Shown piece after piece: positions 38,201-44,613 of a stretch of 44,662 bases of DNA (positions within the stretch are counted from its first letter, which is position 1; every line of letters begins with the position of its first letter). Under the pieces are notes generated by a model that saw only the letters and a list, made by a program, of their open reading frames with translations, searched no databases and was not told where the DNA came from. Made by a program: the position numbers and the translations under genes. Location: contig RZYC01000028.1 of NCBI GenBank assembly GCA_009930475.1, forward strand, positions 1-44,662, written 5' to 3'. The stretch comes from Spartobacteria bacterium (GTDB lineage: Bacteria > Verrucomicrobiota > Kiritimatiellia > RZYC01).

Positions 38201-41200
38201 TCTGCCACACCTTGTCCAGCCGGTGCGTCATTTCTCCCAGGGTTGCCAAATGATCCAGATTTTGGCGCATCCGGTCGAGCCAGGCGTCCCACGTCTCGCC
38301 GATGGAGGATCGCAGGATGGTGAGTATATGACCCCACAGCTCATCGCTCGCCGAAGAGGGACGCATGTAGATCGCGTTGTTTTCCCAAGGGAACGCGCCG
38401 TCGTCCGACAACGTGTAAGTGAAATCAATGGTCGCTCCGGAACTGCCCGGAAGGCACTTGAACTCTAAGGGGAGGCGTTTGGTTTCTCCCGGCTTAAGCA
38501 TACTGACCGGATAGCTGTCGGACACCGCCATGATTTCGAGTCTGGCTGACCATGGTTCCGTGTCGCCAAAGCGCATGGATGCGCCGTCGCTGGAAGTCAA
38601 CAGTACATACGGAACCGGCAACTCGGTGTCGCCCGAATTTCCGTACTCCAGGAAAGCCGCATAGATACGTCCATCCCGGATGGTGTTTGGCATCACGACT
38701 TTGGCGTGCCATTTCGGGCCGATTCGGGTGGTCGTCAACCGCAGCGCCGCATATGAAAGCTCCGTTCCCGCGCCTGGCTTTGCAAACAAGCGGTACTCTC
38801 CGACCGGCTTGTCCGTCACATCAAAGACCGCCGTGACCAGGGTTTCCGACACCCGGGTGACGGATTGCGGGAGAATCGGCGCCCCCCCGTTCGAGAGCCA
38901 CACCGTCGTCTGCTCGTCAAAGCCGGCTCCCTGAACACTCAACGTCACATCCCCACTATTGGGCGCGACGCGCACGCCCGGATCAAAAAGATAAAACGTT
39001 CCTGCGACATGTTCTGCCAAGACGACTTTCGCGGTGTTCTGCTCGTTGACGAGCGTGACATAAACCGACGCGGGATCCGCATCGGCCGGAATGGCCAACA
39101 TCCAAACGCCATCCGCAAGCCGGACGGCATCCCATTCGAAGCTCGTGGCCGATGGCGTTCGCCCGGACGCACCGTAGATGCTCAAATCGCCCGAACTCCT
39201 GAACACCACCACATTACCGCCTGCGGAAAGTCCGGCGAGCCGGACTGCCGTGCTTCCGCCGGCCGGAACATGCACGCCCGATCCACCCGCGACATCAAAC
39301 TTCGGAACGGAAACCTGTGATGCGATGGCCGCCATGGCCAGGTTGTTCGTTGTCGCCGCGCCCTCATACACATCGCGAAAACTGTTGACATGAATCGCGG
39401 CAAACCACGAACCGTCCGCGAGCGGGGGCACGACCACGCTTGCGCTGAATGCATTGGTTTCCCCCGGACGAATCGTCGCCTGCGAAAGCGCCTCCCCGGC
39501 CTCCACGCGCCGCCCGGATTCCGACTGAAAGAAAACCGTATTCCGCCATGAGCCTTGCGCATCCGCATCGCCCGCGTTCGCCACCTTCCACTCAAGCGCG
39601 CACGATTCTCCGACCGTCAGGTCCGCCGTCGCGACCATGTCAAGCACCCGCAAATCTGGGGTTGGGGTCTCCGAATGTCCCGGCATTTCATAAATCCCGA
39701 TGTCTGGACATATCCCGTTCGTGTCCGGAATCCCCGTGTCCGGGACGCTGGCCACATCCATGCGCGGCTGGTCGTAATCGTCGCGCTCCGGCGCGACCGT
39801 CCCGTCGCCCGCGTCAATCAGCGGGCTGTCCGCAAGCAGCCGGAAATCACCGTTTGCCGCATCCACGAAACGCGGATCGCCCCAGATGTTTCCATGGGTT
39901 CCCGCCAGGTTGTTGGATTGAGGCCCGCCATCGGAGGGATTCCAGAAGGCGCAATAATTAAAGGTCGGATTGGGGGACGGGTTATTATTCAAATCCATCC
40001 AGTCTTTCGTTACCCGACTGAAGGAGCAGTTTTCGAATGAGGCGATGCCCGACCATGCGCTCCAATACATGCAAATGTAGGATATATCGTTAAACACGCA
40101 GTTGATGAAGGAGGAATTTCCCCAGTAGGGCGCCGCGCCAAGACCCACATCCGAGATCATGGTGTTTTTCGCTACAATGGTTCCGCCCCAGTTCCAAAGG
40201 CCATCGAATTTGGCATGAGAAACGATGCAATGTTCCATGTTCAGAACCCCGAGCCCGGCCGTCTCCAGAATGCCCGATTCGTTGATCGGAGCCCCGTACA
40301 GGGCGTGCACATGGGCCAGCGTGGCCGTTCCTGCAACATGGATGTTTTTCCAATCCCCCGGCGCGGGCCGCGTGGTATCCCCATCCCCGTTACTGTCGCC
40401 GCCATGCTGATCGTCCCGGATGGACGTGAAAACAATCGGTTGCGCGCGCGTGCCCACCGCGTTGAGCGTACCGCCGTTATTCACGATCAGCGATTTTCCT
40501 TCGGCAAACTTCATGATGACTCCGGGCTGAATGGTCAGCGAGCCGCCGGAACCCAATGTGATGTCATTGACCACATGGTATTTTTGGTTTGCGAGCAACA
40601 ACTGGGGGCTTGTGATGGTTCCGGAAAGTCTCATGACCTGGAAAAACCAACGGAATTCGGTCGTGACGTCAGAGGTGATCACGCCCTCGCTTTCCATGGC
40701 CCACTGATTATCGGTAGGCACCGTGCGGTCTCCATCCATGTTGGTGTCGCCCCCGATCGTATCATCCGCGATATGGGTGAGAATAGCGCCGCTCACATTC
40801 AGCGTACCGCCTGTTTTCACCAGAAATCCCGCGCCCTCACAGACCTTCACGATCGCACCCGGCTCGATCGTCAGCGTCACTCCTTCCGGAACCACGACCC
40901 ACTGCCGCACCACCTGCACGTCATTCGAGCTCCAGGTCGTGCTGTTCGTCAGCGTGCCCTCCCGCACCTGGACGCCCGGCCCGTTCAACACCGCGACGCG
41001 GGATGTCAACGCACCCGGGGACAGCGTTAAATCGTACCAACCATCCGCATGATTCGTCGTGTTCCACGTCGCCGGCAGCGCGCCTCCATCCCAGATCGTG
41101 AAATTCCCCTCTGCGCCACTCCCATCCACTCGTCCCGTTGCCACGCCATCGGCGGTGACCGAAATCCTCGTCTGCCCGCAGGCCAGCCTGCCGCCAAACG

Positions 41201-42530
41201 TCGTCCGGGCATCAAGCCGAAAGAGCGCCGACGTGGCCGAACGCTGCGAGATAACAGATACAGATGGCAGGGGGCAGGCCGCGCGAAAACCAAAGTATTG
41301 ATACTCTTGGAACTGCGCATAATAGCGGGTTGCGGAACGGCACTTTTGCGCATAGCTGATGAAATCCCCACCCCGCAATACCCGTTGGTGCACTCCCGCT
41401 CCCGATGTCGGCCCCGGCGGGTCATCCACATCGAAAATATAGGGAGCATACAAATCCAGACACCACTCCCACACGTTGCCATGCATATCGTAAAGATCCC
41501 AGGCATTGGGCCTGTAACTTCCCGCCTTCGCGCTGCCCGCATTCAGATCCGCGTTCCGATTGCCGGTCTCGTAACTGATGGGGTAGATATACCGCCCCAG
41601 GAGAGCCAGATTGGTGCAGGAAAGCCTTCCTGAAAGATTCTGGGCGCTGTTCAGCGCGCTTGTCGTTCCGGCGCGGCAGGCATACTCCCACTGTGCCTCC
41701 GTCGGCAGATCCATCGTCTCAAGTCCCGTTTTGCTCCGCAAGAGACCCATGAAGGAGTTGGCACTCACCGTATTGTTACTGGGCCAATAAACGGCCGGGT
41801 CATGTGTGCCGTCAGGATTCTCGCGTATCTTGCAGTGACTTACCCGCTCCACCGGGCGGGCGGCATAATACAACGCATTGGTATAGTAGCTCGGGCGGCT
41901 CCCCATTACCCGTTCCCACTGTCGCTGGGTCACCTCGAACACCCCGATAAAGAAATCCTTCGTCAGCGTCACCTCATGCGGGGATTCATCCGCGGATCTC
42001 CCCAACTCATTGGACGGACTGCCCATGGCGAAGGTTCCCGCCGGAATCCGCCGCATCACCAGCTTGTCCGTCTTGTACTCGTCCGTCCATCCGCCGGCGG
42101 GCGCGGCAGCCAGATAGGCCACCGGATAGGTCGCGGCATTCGTGCCGCTCGAAAGATCAATGACCATGTAGGTGGGTTCGTCGGATACGGTCACCGTAAC
42201 GGCGCACGCCGTCGCGTTCATGCCGGCGCCATCGGAGGCCGTGTCCCACACGGCACGGCGCTTGCCGGGCATCGCGCGCCCATCCGCCCCGTCGCCGGCA
42301 AGCGTCTGCACGGGAAGCCAGATATTTCGATCCGTGTCGCGCGCCGAAAAAGCCACCCACAGATTGGTGGAGGGATCATCCGCGAGGACTTCATACTCGA
42401 TGTCCACCAGTCCGTTCCACGGCCAGCGGGGCGTCGCCGTGACATTGGTCACAGAAAAATCCGCCGCCGCCCAACCGGTCGTCAGCAACACGATCCCTGC
42501 CGCCAAAGCCATCATGTTACGAAAGCCCAT
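35262..42530 (-). CDS. Giant secreted SUMF1-like/beta-helix/CARDB/RHS repeat protein
   Basis: A 2,422-residue protein. The signal peptide is MGFRNMMALAAGIVLLTTGWAAA. A formylglycine-generating-enzyme-like (SUMF1) domain spans about 155-418 (IPAGTFAMGSP, LPTEAQWEYACRAGT, DMHGNVWEWC, VLRGGDF). A right-handed beta-helix region spans about 518-947 (LTIEPGAIVKV, LTIQPGVIMKF, then short turns). A CARDB-like domain lies at about 950-1060. Beta-rich segments lead into YD/RHS repeats from about 1477 to the core end ELGRFIQADPIGLLGGDLNMYRYCRNNVLNLIDPSG at about 2278. A 144-residue tip contains a pre-toxin-like GDWVGVGISAVSAIPYVGDAVAK. No toxin domain is recognisable after it. The start at 42530 has AAGGAG 7 nt upstream. 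G+C is visibly higher than in the genes to the left. Confidence 0.88.
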   Translation of the reverse strand: MGFRNMMALAAGIVLLTTGWAAADFSVTNVTATPRWPWNGLVDIEYEVLADDPSTNLWVAFSARDTDRNIWLPVQTLAGDGADGRAMPGKRRAVWDTASDGAGMNATACAVTVTVSDEPTYMVIDLSSGTNAATYPVAYLAAAPAGGWTDEYKTDKLVMRRIPAGTFAMGSPSNELGRSADESPHEVTLTKDFFIGVFEVTQRQWERVMGSRPSYYTNALYYAARPVERVSHCKIRENPDGTHDPAVYWPSNNTVSANSFMGLLRSKTGLETMDLPTEAQWEYACRAGTTSALNSAQNLSGRLSCTNLALLGRYIYPISYETGNRNADLNAGSAKAGSYRPNAWDLYDMHGNVWEWCLDLYAPYIFDVDDPPGPTSGAGVHQRVLRGGDFISYAQKCRSATRYYAQFQEYQYFGFRAACPLPSVSVISQRSATSALFRLDARTTFGGRLACGQTRISVTADGVATGRVDGSGAEGNFTIWDGGALPATWNTTNHADGWYDLTLSPGALTSRVAVLNGPGVQVREGTLTNSTTWSSNDVQVVRQWVVVPEGVTLTIEPGAIVKVCEGAGFLVKTGGTLNVSGAILTHIADDTIGGDTNMDGDRTVPTDNQWAMESEGVITSDVTTEFRWFFQVMRLSGTITSPQLLLANQKYHVVNDITLGSGGSLTIQPGVIMKFAEGKSLIVNNGGTLNAVGTRAQPIVFTSIRDDQHGGDSNGDGDTTRPAPGDWKNIHVAGTATLAHVHALYGAPINESGILETAGLGVLNMEHCIVSHAKFDGLWNWGGTIVAKNTMISDVGLGAAPYWGNSSFINCVFNDISYICMYWSAWSGIASFENCSFSRVTKDWMDLNNNPSPNPTFNYCAFWNPSDGGPQSNNLAGTHGNIWGDPRFVDAANGDFRLLADSPLIDAGDGTVAPERDDYDQPRMDVASVPDTGIPDTNGICPDIGIYEMPGHSETPTPDLRVLDMVATADLTVGESCALEWKVANAGDADAQGSWRNTVFFQSESGRRVEAGEALSQATIRPGETNAFSASVVVPPLADGSWFAAIHVNSFRDVYEGAATTNNLAMAAIASQVSVPKFDVAGGSGVHVPAGGSTAVRLAGLSAGGNVVVFRSSGDLSIYGASGRTPSATSFEWDAVRLADGVWMLAIPADADPASVYVTLVNEQNTAKVVLAEHVAGTFYLFDPGVRVAPNSGDVTLSVQGAGFDEQTTVWLSNGGAPILPQSVTRVSETLVTAVFDVTDKPVGEYRLFAKPGAGTELSYAALRLTTTRIGPKWHAKVVMPNTIRDGRIYAAFLEYGNSGDTELPVPYVLLTSSDGASMRFGDTEPWSARLEIMAVSDSYPVSMLKPGETKRLPLEFKCLPGSSGATIDFTYTLSDDGAFPWENNAIYMRPSSASDELWGHILTILRSSIGETWDAWLDRMRQNLDHLATLGEMTHRLDKVWQIEINAALGMDPALSKLAGGADLYRAARGPDLAHVRTYHSGLAQRMKPGIYGRGWTDNHQLKLEPLYEGNLLVFMHPAGFPTTFFRRDGVWMPLASGSTTMLTEEALTYVLTYPDKTVQQFSKSLMRMTSVRDAYGNTLTYTYDAETNLASMVHSDGQRLDFSYTGGLLTQVSDDQGRTVTYAYTDGLLTSVTSFNGQVVQYRYLPASSSPSSRALHQIVYPDGTTRDYLYDDAGRILSVAVNGGQDIAEIVRGTLGSYSVIDATGAETKVKVGAAGELRSFEDALGQVTRYAYEAGRPLCTSVVSPTGKRTLMEYDTNNRMTRGTDAAGFEADFAYHPDFMKLAMVTDPRGQTLETQYDNQGGAVRVIHPDGTQESVGYSLQGDIVSVTNRRGQVISLAYDSEGRVTSKVWPNGRTFSVAYDPKGNPTQFTDSVTGAINLAYDAHGRLTALVYPGNRGFTYAYDALGRVIERAAHDGHKLKYSYDLRNRLAAIRDENDELYLTNAYHETLGDYLVGMTYGNGASATYQHDKTWRVTNITHRAGNHGIMDSFTYSYDADNQCTALQTSAGTNRYEYDLVGQLTAVDYSDSTRETFTYDPVGNRVSASDPAGTNVYAANAVNQYTQAGSNTFTYDADGNMTSRATDGQTTTYEYDVENRLTRVVRPDSSEWSCQYDAFGNRVSVTDNGVTSHFVFVLGRLPSVAAEYAADGSLRKRYIHVGPSLIADETSSADRRYYHADLLSSTRILTGPDGASVGHMDYAAFGVVRSSSGETTRFGYVGTLGVELDATGLLFMRNRYYSPELGRFIQADPIGLLGGDLNMYRYCRNNVLNLIDPSGLGGDGGGRQGCDPLMAQEFQDWFEATQDLFPGGETSYLDLALRGAHAYLDWGGIFDPTPTCDGLSAVLSFIEGDWVGVGISAVSAIPYVGDAVAKTSRISKHVESAEMAVKAYKQITGSDIVDGALKTGALKGYGVAGDRPVF

Positions 42531-42604
42531 ATTATTTCTCCTTCTCAAAATTCCATCCCGCCATATCATTGCGAAACCGCAGAAACCCCAAAAAAGCCAA
42601 ATTA

Positions 42605-42631
42605 AAAAAGTTCCAATGATTGGAACTTTTT
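42605..42631 (-). terminator. Terminator-like perfect palindrome in the leader of the giant gene
   Basis: A 13-bp perfect inverted repeat AAAAAGTTCCAAT / ATTGGAACTTTTT around a single central base. On the minus strand it ends in a T run and would act as an intrinsic terminator between the promoter (42661-42690) and the start codon (42530). It could also be part of a repeated palindromic element, since it abuts the REP-like repeat at 42631-42660. Confidence 0.6.
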
Positions 42632-42660
42632 GACGGGCCGAGCCGACGCTCGGCGCTCCC
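42631..42660 (-). repeat. REP-like palindrome, copy 1
   Basis: Read on the minus strand: GGGAGC, stem GCCGAGC, loop GTCG, stem GCTCGGC, then CCGTCA. It shares its layout, flanks and 26 of 30 bases with copy 2 (42831-42860) in opposite orientation. One of the differences is a swapped base pair in the stem. REP-associated transposases are encoded in this window. Confidence 0.7.
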
Positions 42661-42690
42661 ATTAAATGACGTGGTCATGATTCCAGTCAA
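42661..42690 (-). promoter_or_regulatory. Predicted promoter of the giant gene
   Basis: On the minus strand, TTGACT (42690-42685), an 18-nt spacer and TTTAAT (42666-42661). Transcription would begin near 42654, inside REP-like copy 1, giving a leader of about 125 nt that contains the palindrome and the terminator-like hairpin. Confidence 0.5.
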
Positions 42691-42830
42691 CACGGGCATA
42701 TTACACGATCGGACGATCGTCGTCTAGCAGGATTTCACGCGGAAAAACCAAAATAACAAGGATCAATCGGGGTTAAATCGACGAAAAACTGCCGCCGATC
42801 CTGTGTGCAATGCAGCGGATGCCGATAACC

Positions 42831-42860
42831 GGGAGTGCCGACCGTCTGGTCGGCCCGTCA
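42831..42860 (+). repeat. REP-like palindrome, copy 2
   Basis: On the plus strand: GGGAGT, stem GCCGACC, loop GTCT, stem GGTCGGC, then CCGTCA. The G-C pair of copy 1's stem (sixth position) is C-G here, which preserves pairing. The two copies point away from each other's flanks, as in paired REP (BIME) units. Confidence 0.7.
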
Positions 42861-42866
42861 GAAAGG

Positions 42867-42894
42867 CGCAAAGGGACAGGCTCTTATTCATCTC
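42867..42894 (+). repeat. 28-bp direct repeat, copy A
   Basis: It begins CGCAAAGGGACA and ends TTATTCATCTC. Copy B at 42925-42952 differs at one base. It starts 6 bp after REP-like copy 2. A partial third match (GCAAAGGGACAGGC) lies at 43394-43407. Confidence 0.75.
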
Positions 42895-42924
42895 AAACAA
42901 TCTCTCATGCAAGACGCAAAGGGA

Positions 42925-42952
42925 CGCAAAGGGACATGCTCTTATTCATCTC
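42925..42952 (+). repeat. 28-bp direct repeat, copy B
   Basis: 27 of 28 bases equal copy A (G to T at position 13). It is preceded by an extra CGCAAAGGGA unit at 42915-42924, making a 10-bp tandem duplication. This suggests slippage or repeated insertion of a short element. Confidence 0.75.
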
Positions 42953-43049
42953 GATAACTCGTCATTTACCTTAAGACGTTGGACGAAACTGCACTTATGA
43001 CGCGTATTCTATGATAAAGAGAAAGAAAGGCTATTAATCCCAGAATATG

Positions 43050-43400
43050 TGACAGCCGGAGTCAGCCTTAAGGGCACAGAAGCAGGGTGGGAGGTACGGA
43101 GCCACTCTACGGGTGCCCGCCTGGTAGCACGCTGGGTGAACGGATGTGAACCGAGCGGGCGTATTGGGTGCGTTAGCACTCCGCTGAGCGGAAGACTGGC
43201 GCGATGCCTGCCGAGTAGCGAAAGCAGGCAGCGTGACAGGCTGGAGCGGTCTTTATTGAGCGCAGCGAAGCGTGACGCAGAGAGTAGCACCTGGCGCGAG
43301 ATGTGCGCGAGCAGGATGTGTGACGGAGTGTACCCACGACGGCGCACGGGCTGTCCGCCAGCACATGCCGTGATAGGTGCGCTAGGTGAGAAAGCAAAGG
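43050..43400. other. Structured-looking non-coding stretch, nature unknown
   Basis: Within the roughly 1.1-kb gap (42531-43651) this part is rich in hairpins. GGGTGC/GCACTC with loop GTTA lies at 43166-43181. CCGC/GCGG follows at 43181-43191. A long hairpin TGCCTGC/GCAGGCA (43205-43230) has an inner CG-AGTAG-CG stem. Later come GGCG/CGCC pairs near 43341-43359. Purine-rich GNAA-like turns (CGAAAG, GCGAAG) are frequent. Open frames exist on both strands (for example 43049-43519) but have odd composition, no recognisable domain and no good SD. It may be a structured RNA or a relic of a retroelement or insertion element. The strand is undecided. Confidence 0.35.
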
Positions 43401-43651
43401 GACAGGCATTTAATAATACGACGTGTGCGAAAGGAGGCGGCATGCAAGCAGCGTTGGGCGTTCAACCGCGTTGGTTTTGGAAGCGAAAGGGGCGGCTGTT
43501 ATTCTGCGAAGCGGAGTAATATATTCGTGTGGCTACTGTATCGGTAAACCACAATGGAACACGCATACCAACTACAATTTTGCAGTTGAACCCGAGTCCT
43601 ATTCAAATTATAAAACAGCCAACAAAAGGAAAATCCCTAGGACACCACACC

Positions 43652-43861
43652 ATGCACACCATGACCATAAATATAGCGGACGAGCAGACCACTGAAAAAG
43701 TGCGCTGGATGCTGGATCATTTTAGAAGTGACGGCGTCGAAATCGTCTCACAAGAAGACCTGAACGATTTCAAGGCTCTTCAAGCCACGCGCAGCGAGGT
43801 TTCTACTGTATTTTCCACGACACCTTCAAAGGCGATCGTTTATGCATTCGTTACTATCTGA
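43652..43861 (+). CDS. Orphan antitoxin-like small protein
   Basis: A 69-residue protein: TINIADEQTTEKVRWMLDHF then RSDGVEIVSQEDLNDFKALQATR. This resembles the short antitoxins that precede RelE/BrnT-type toxins. The end (VFSTTPSKAIVYAFVTI) does not look like the usual acidic C-terminus, and the expected toxin gene does not follow; instead the converging HTH gene overlaps by 22 bp. AGGA lies 9 nt before the ATG at 43652; an ATG at 43661 is also possible. Probably a truncated, toxin-less remnant. Confidence 0.5.
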   Translation: MHTMTINIADEQTTEKVRWMLDHFRSDGVEIVSQEDLNDFKALQATRSEVSTVFSTTPSKAIVYAFVTI

Positions 43862-44412
43862 GACTCTCGCATATCATTCATTTGATTGTTCGGCATGGTA
43901 ATATCCAATACAAAGCGATTATCACTGTTACACTCAGCAGGTAATTTATCCGCGCTTTTTTTGAACAGGTTAAGCATATTGAAGAGATACTCATTAAAAA
44001 ATTCCTTCACGCCACTGAGTATTTGTTCATCCCCATGAGCCAACTGTGCCAAATGATCCAAATGCTTCCGAATCTGAAAAGCGTGATACTTTATACTCTC
44101 AACCGCAGTCATTTTCTCATGGAAATTAATGGAGAGATTCAAACCCAATACATTTGCATAATCGATCAGATCACCCATTTTAATATTTTCGTTATCAGTG
44201 TTTTCAAGCTTTGACAGCCGACTCTGGGTACATCCTATTTTTTCAGCCATTTCGGCCTGTGTAATGCCGCGCCTGCACCGCATAGCAAAAAGCGTTTTGG
44301 CCATTGATTTATTATTCAGCTCCTGCTCCAGTTCCGCTTTAAAATGGGTGTCATCCGTCAATGAATCGACCATATCCGCAACCGAATTGTATTTCGTGGC
44401 TTTTGTTTTCAT
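43840..44412 (-). CDS. XRE-family HTH antitoxin-like regulator (HigA-like)
   Basis: A 190-residue protein. The Cro/C1 HTH is at about 38-95: LFAMRCRRGITQAEMAEKIGCTQSRLSKLENTDNENIKMGDLIDYANVLGLNLSINF. A helical C-terminal half of unknown role follows. It begins 3 bp after the stop of the toxin remnant (44416), the toxin-first order of higBA systems. SD GAAAGGAAA. It probably represses its own operon through the HTH. Confidence 0.8.
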   Translation of the reverse strand: MKTKATKYNSVADMVDSLTDDTHFKAELEQELNNKSMAKTLFAMRCRRGITQAEMAEKIGCTQSRLSKLENTDNENIKMGDLIDYANVLGLNLSINFHEKMTAVESIKYHAFQIRKHLDHLAQLAHGDEQILSGVKEFFNEYLFNMLNLFKKSADKLPAECNSDNRFVLDITMPNNQMNDMRESQIVTNA

Positions 44413-44415
44413 ATT

Positions 44416-44613
44416 CTATATTTCCTTTCGTAGCGCGTTGACATAGTTTCGGCAGTCATCAATGTCGCGCTTCTGAGTATTCTTATCGCCTATGGTTATC
44501 AAGTGAAGCTCACAGTCTATTTCAACAGCATAAATATATAACCGAGTCTGTCTGGCCTTACCCTCGGTAATGTCCCATAAATTGTTAAAAGTAGGTAGTG
44601 GTCTCCACGCCAA
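44416..44613 (-). pseudogene. Toxin gene remnant (HigB/Gp49-like), 5' part lost to an IS
   Basis: The surviving residues LWDITEGKARQTRLYIYAVEIDCELHLITIGDKNTQKRDIDDCRNYVNALRKEI match the C-terminal core of HigB/Gp49-like RNase toxins (R-x-x-Y and K-x-x-QK signatures). The open frame reaches an ATG at 44613, but its first codons (MAWRPL) are read from the insertion sequence whose end is near 44597. About 50 N-terminal residues are missing, so the toxin is very likely inactive. Confidence 0.6.

Noticed and set aside
36867-38468. A 533-codon open frame antisense to the giant gene, with similar ones at 35556-36323 and 41802-42605
   Set aside because: They follow from the high third-position G+C of the RHS gene. 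The minus-strand protein has clear domains, while these have none.
42531-42662. An upstream start for the giant protein at 42662
   Set aside because: It would translate through the palindrome and REP hairpin and place the signal peptide 44 residues inside. The ATG at 42530 has a strong SD and an N-terminal signal peptide.
43448-43480. GTTGGGC and a nearby CAACCGCGTTG look like an integron attC core
   Set aside because: Only one core-like heptamer fits and no full attC fold, integrase or cassette series can be drawn. Neighbouring genes do not share one orientation.
43009-43519. Overlapping open frames of about 145-155 codons on both strands
   Set aside because: Both are Arg/Ser/Leu-rich with no domain, no good SD and equal openness on both strands, as expected for a G+C-rich structured region rather than genes.
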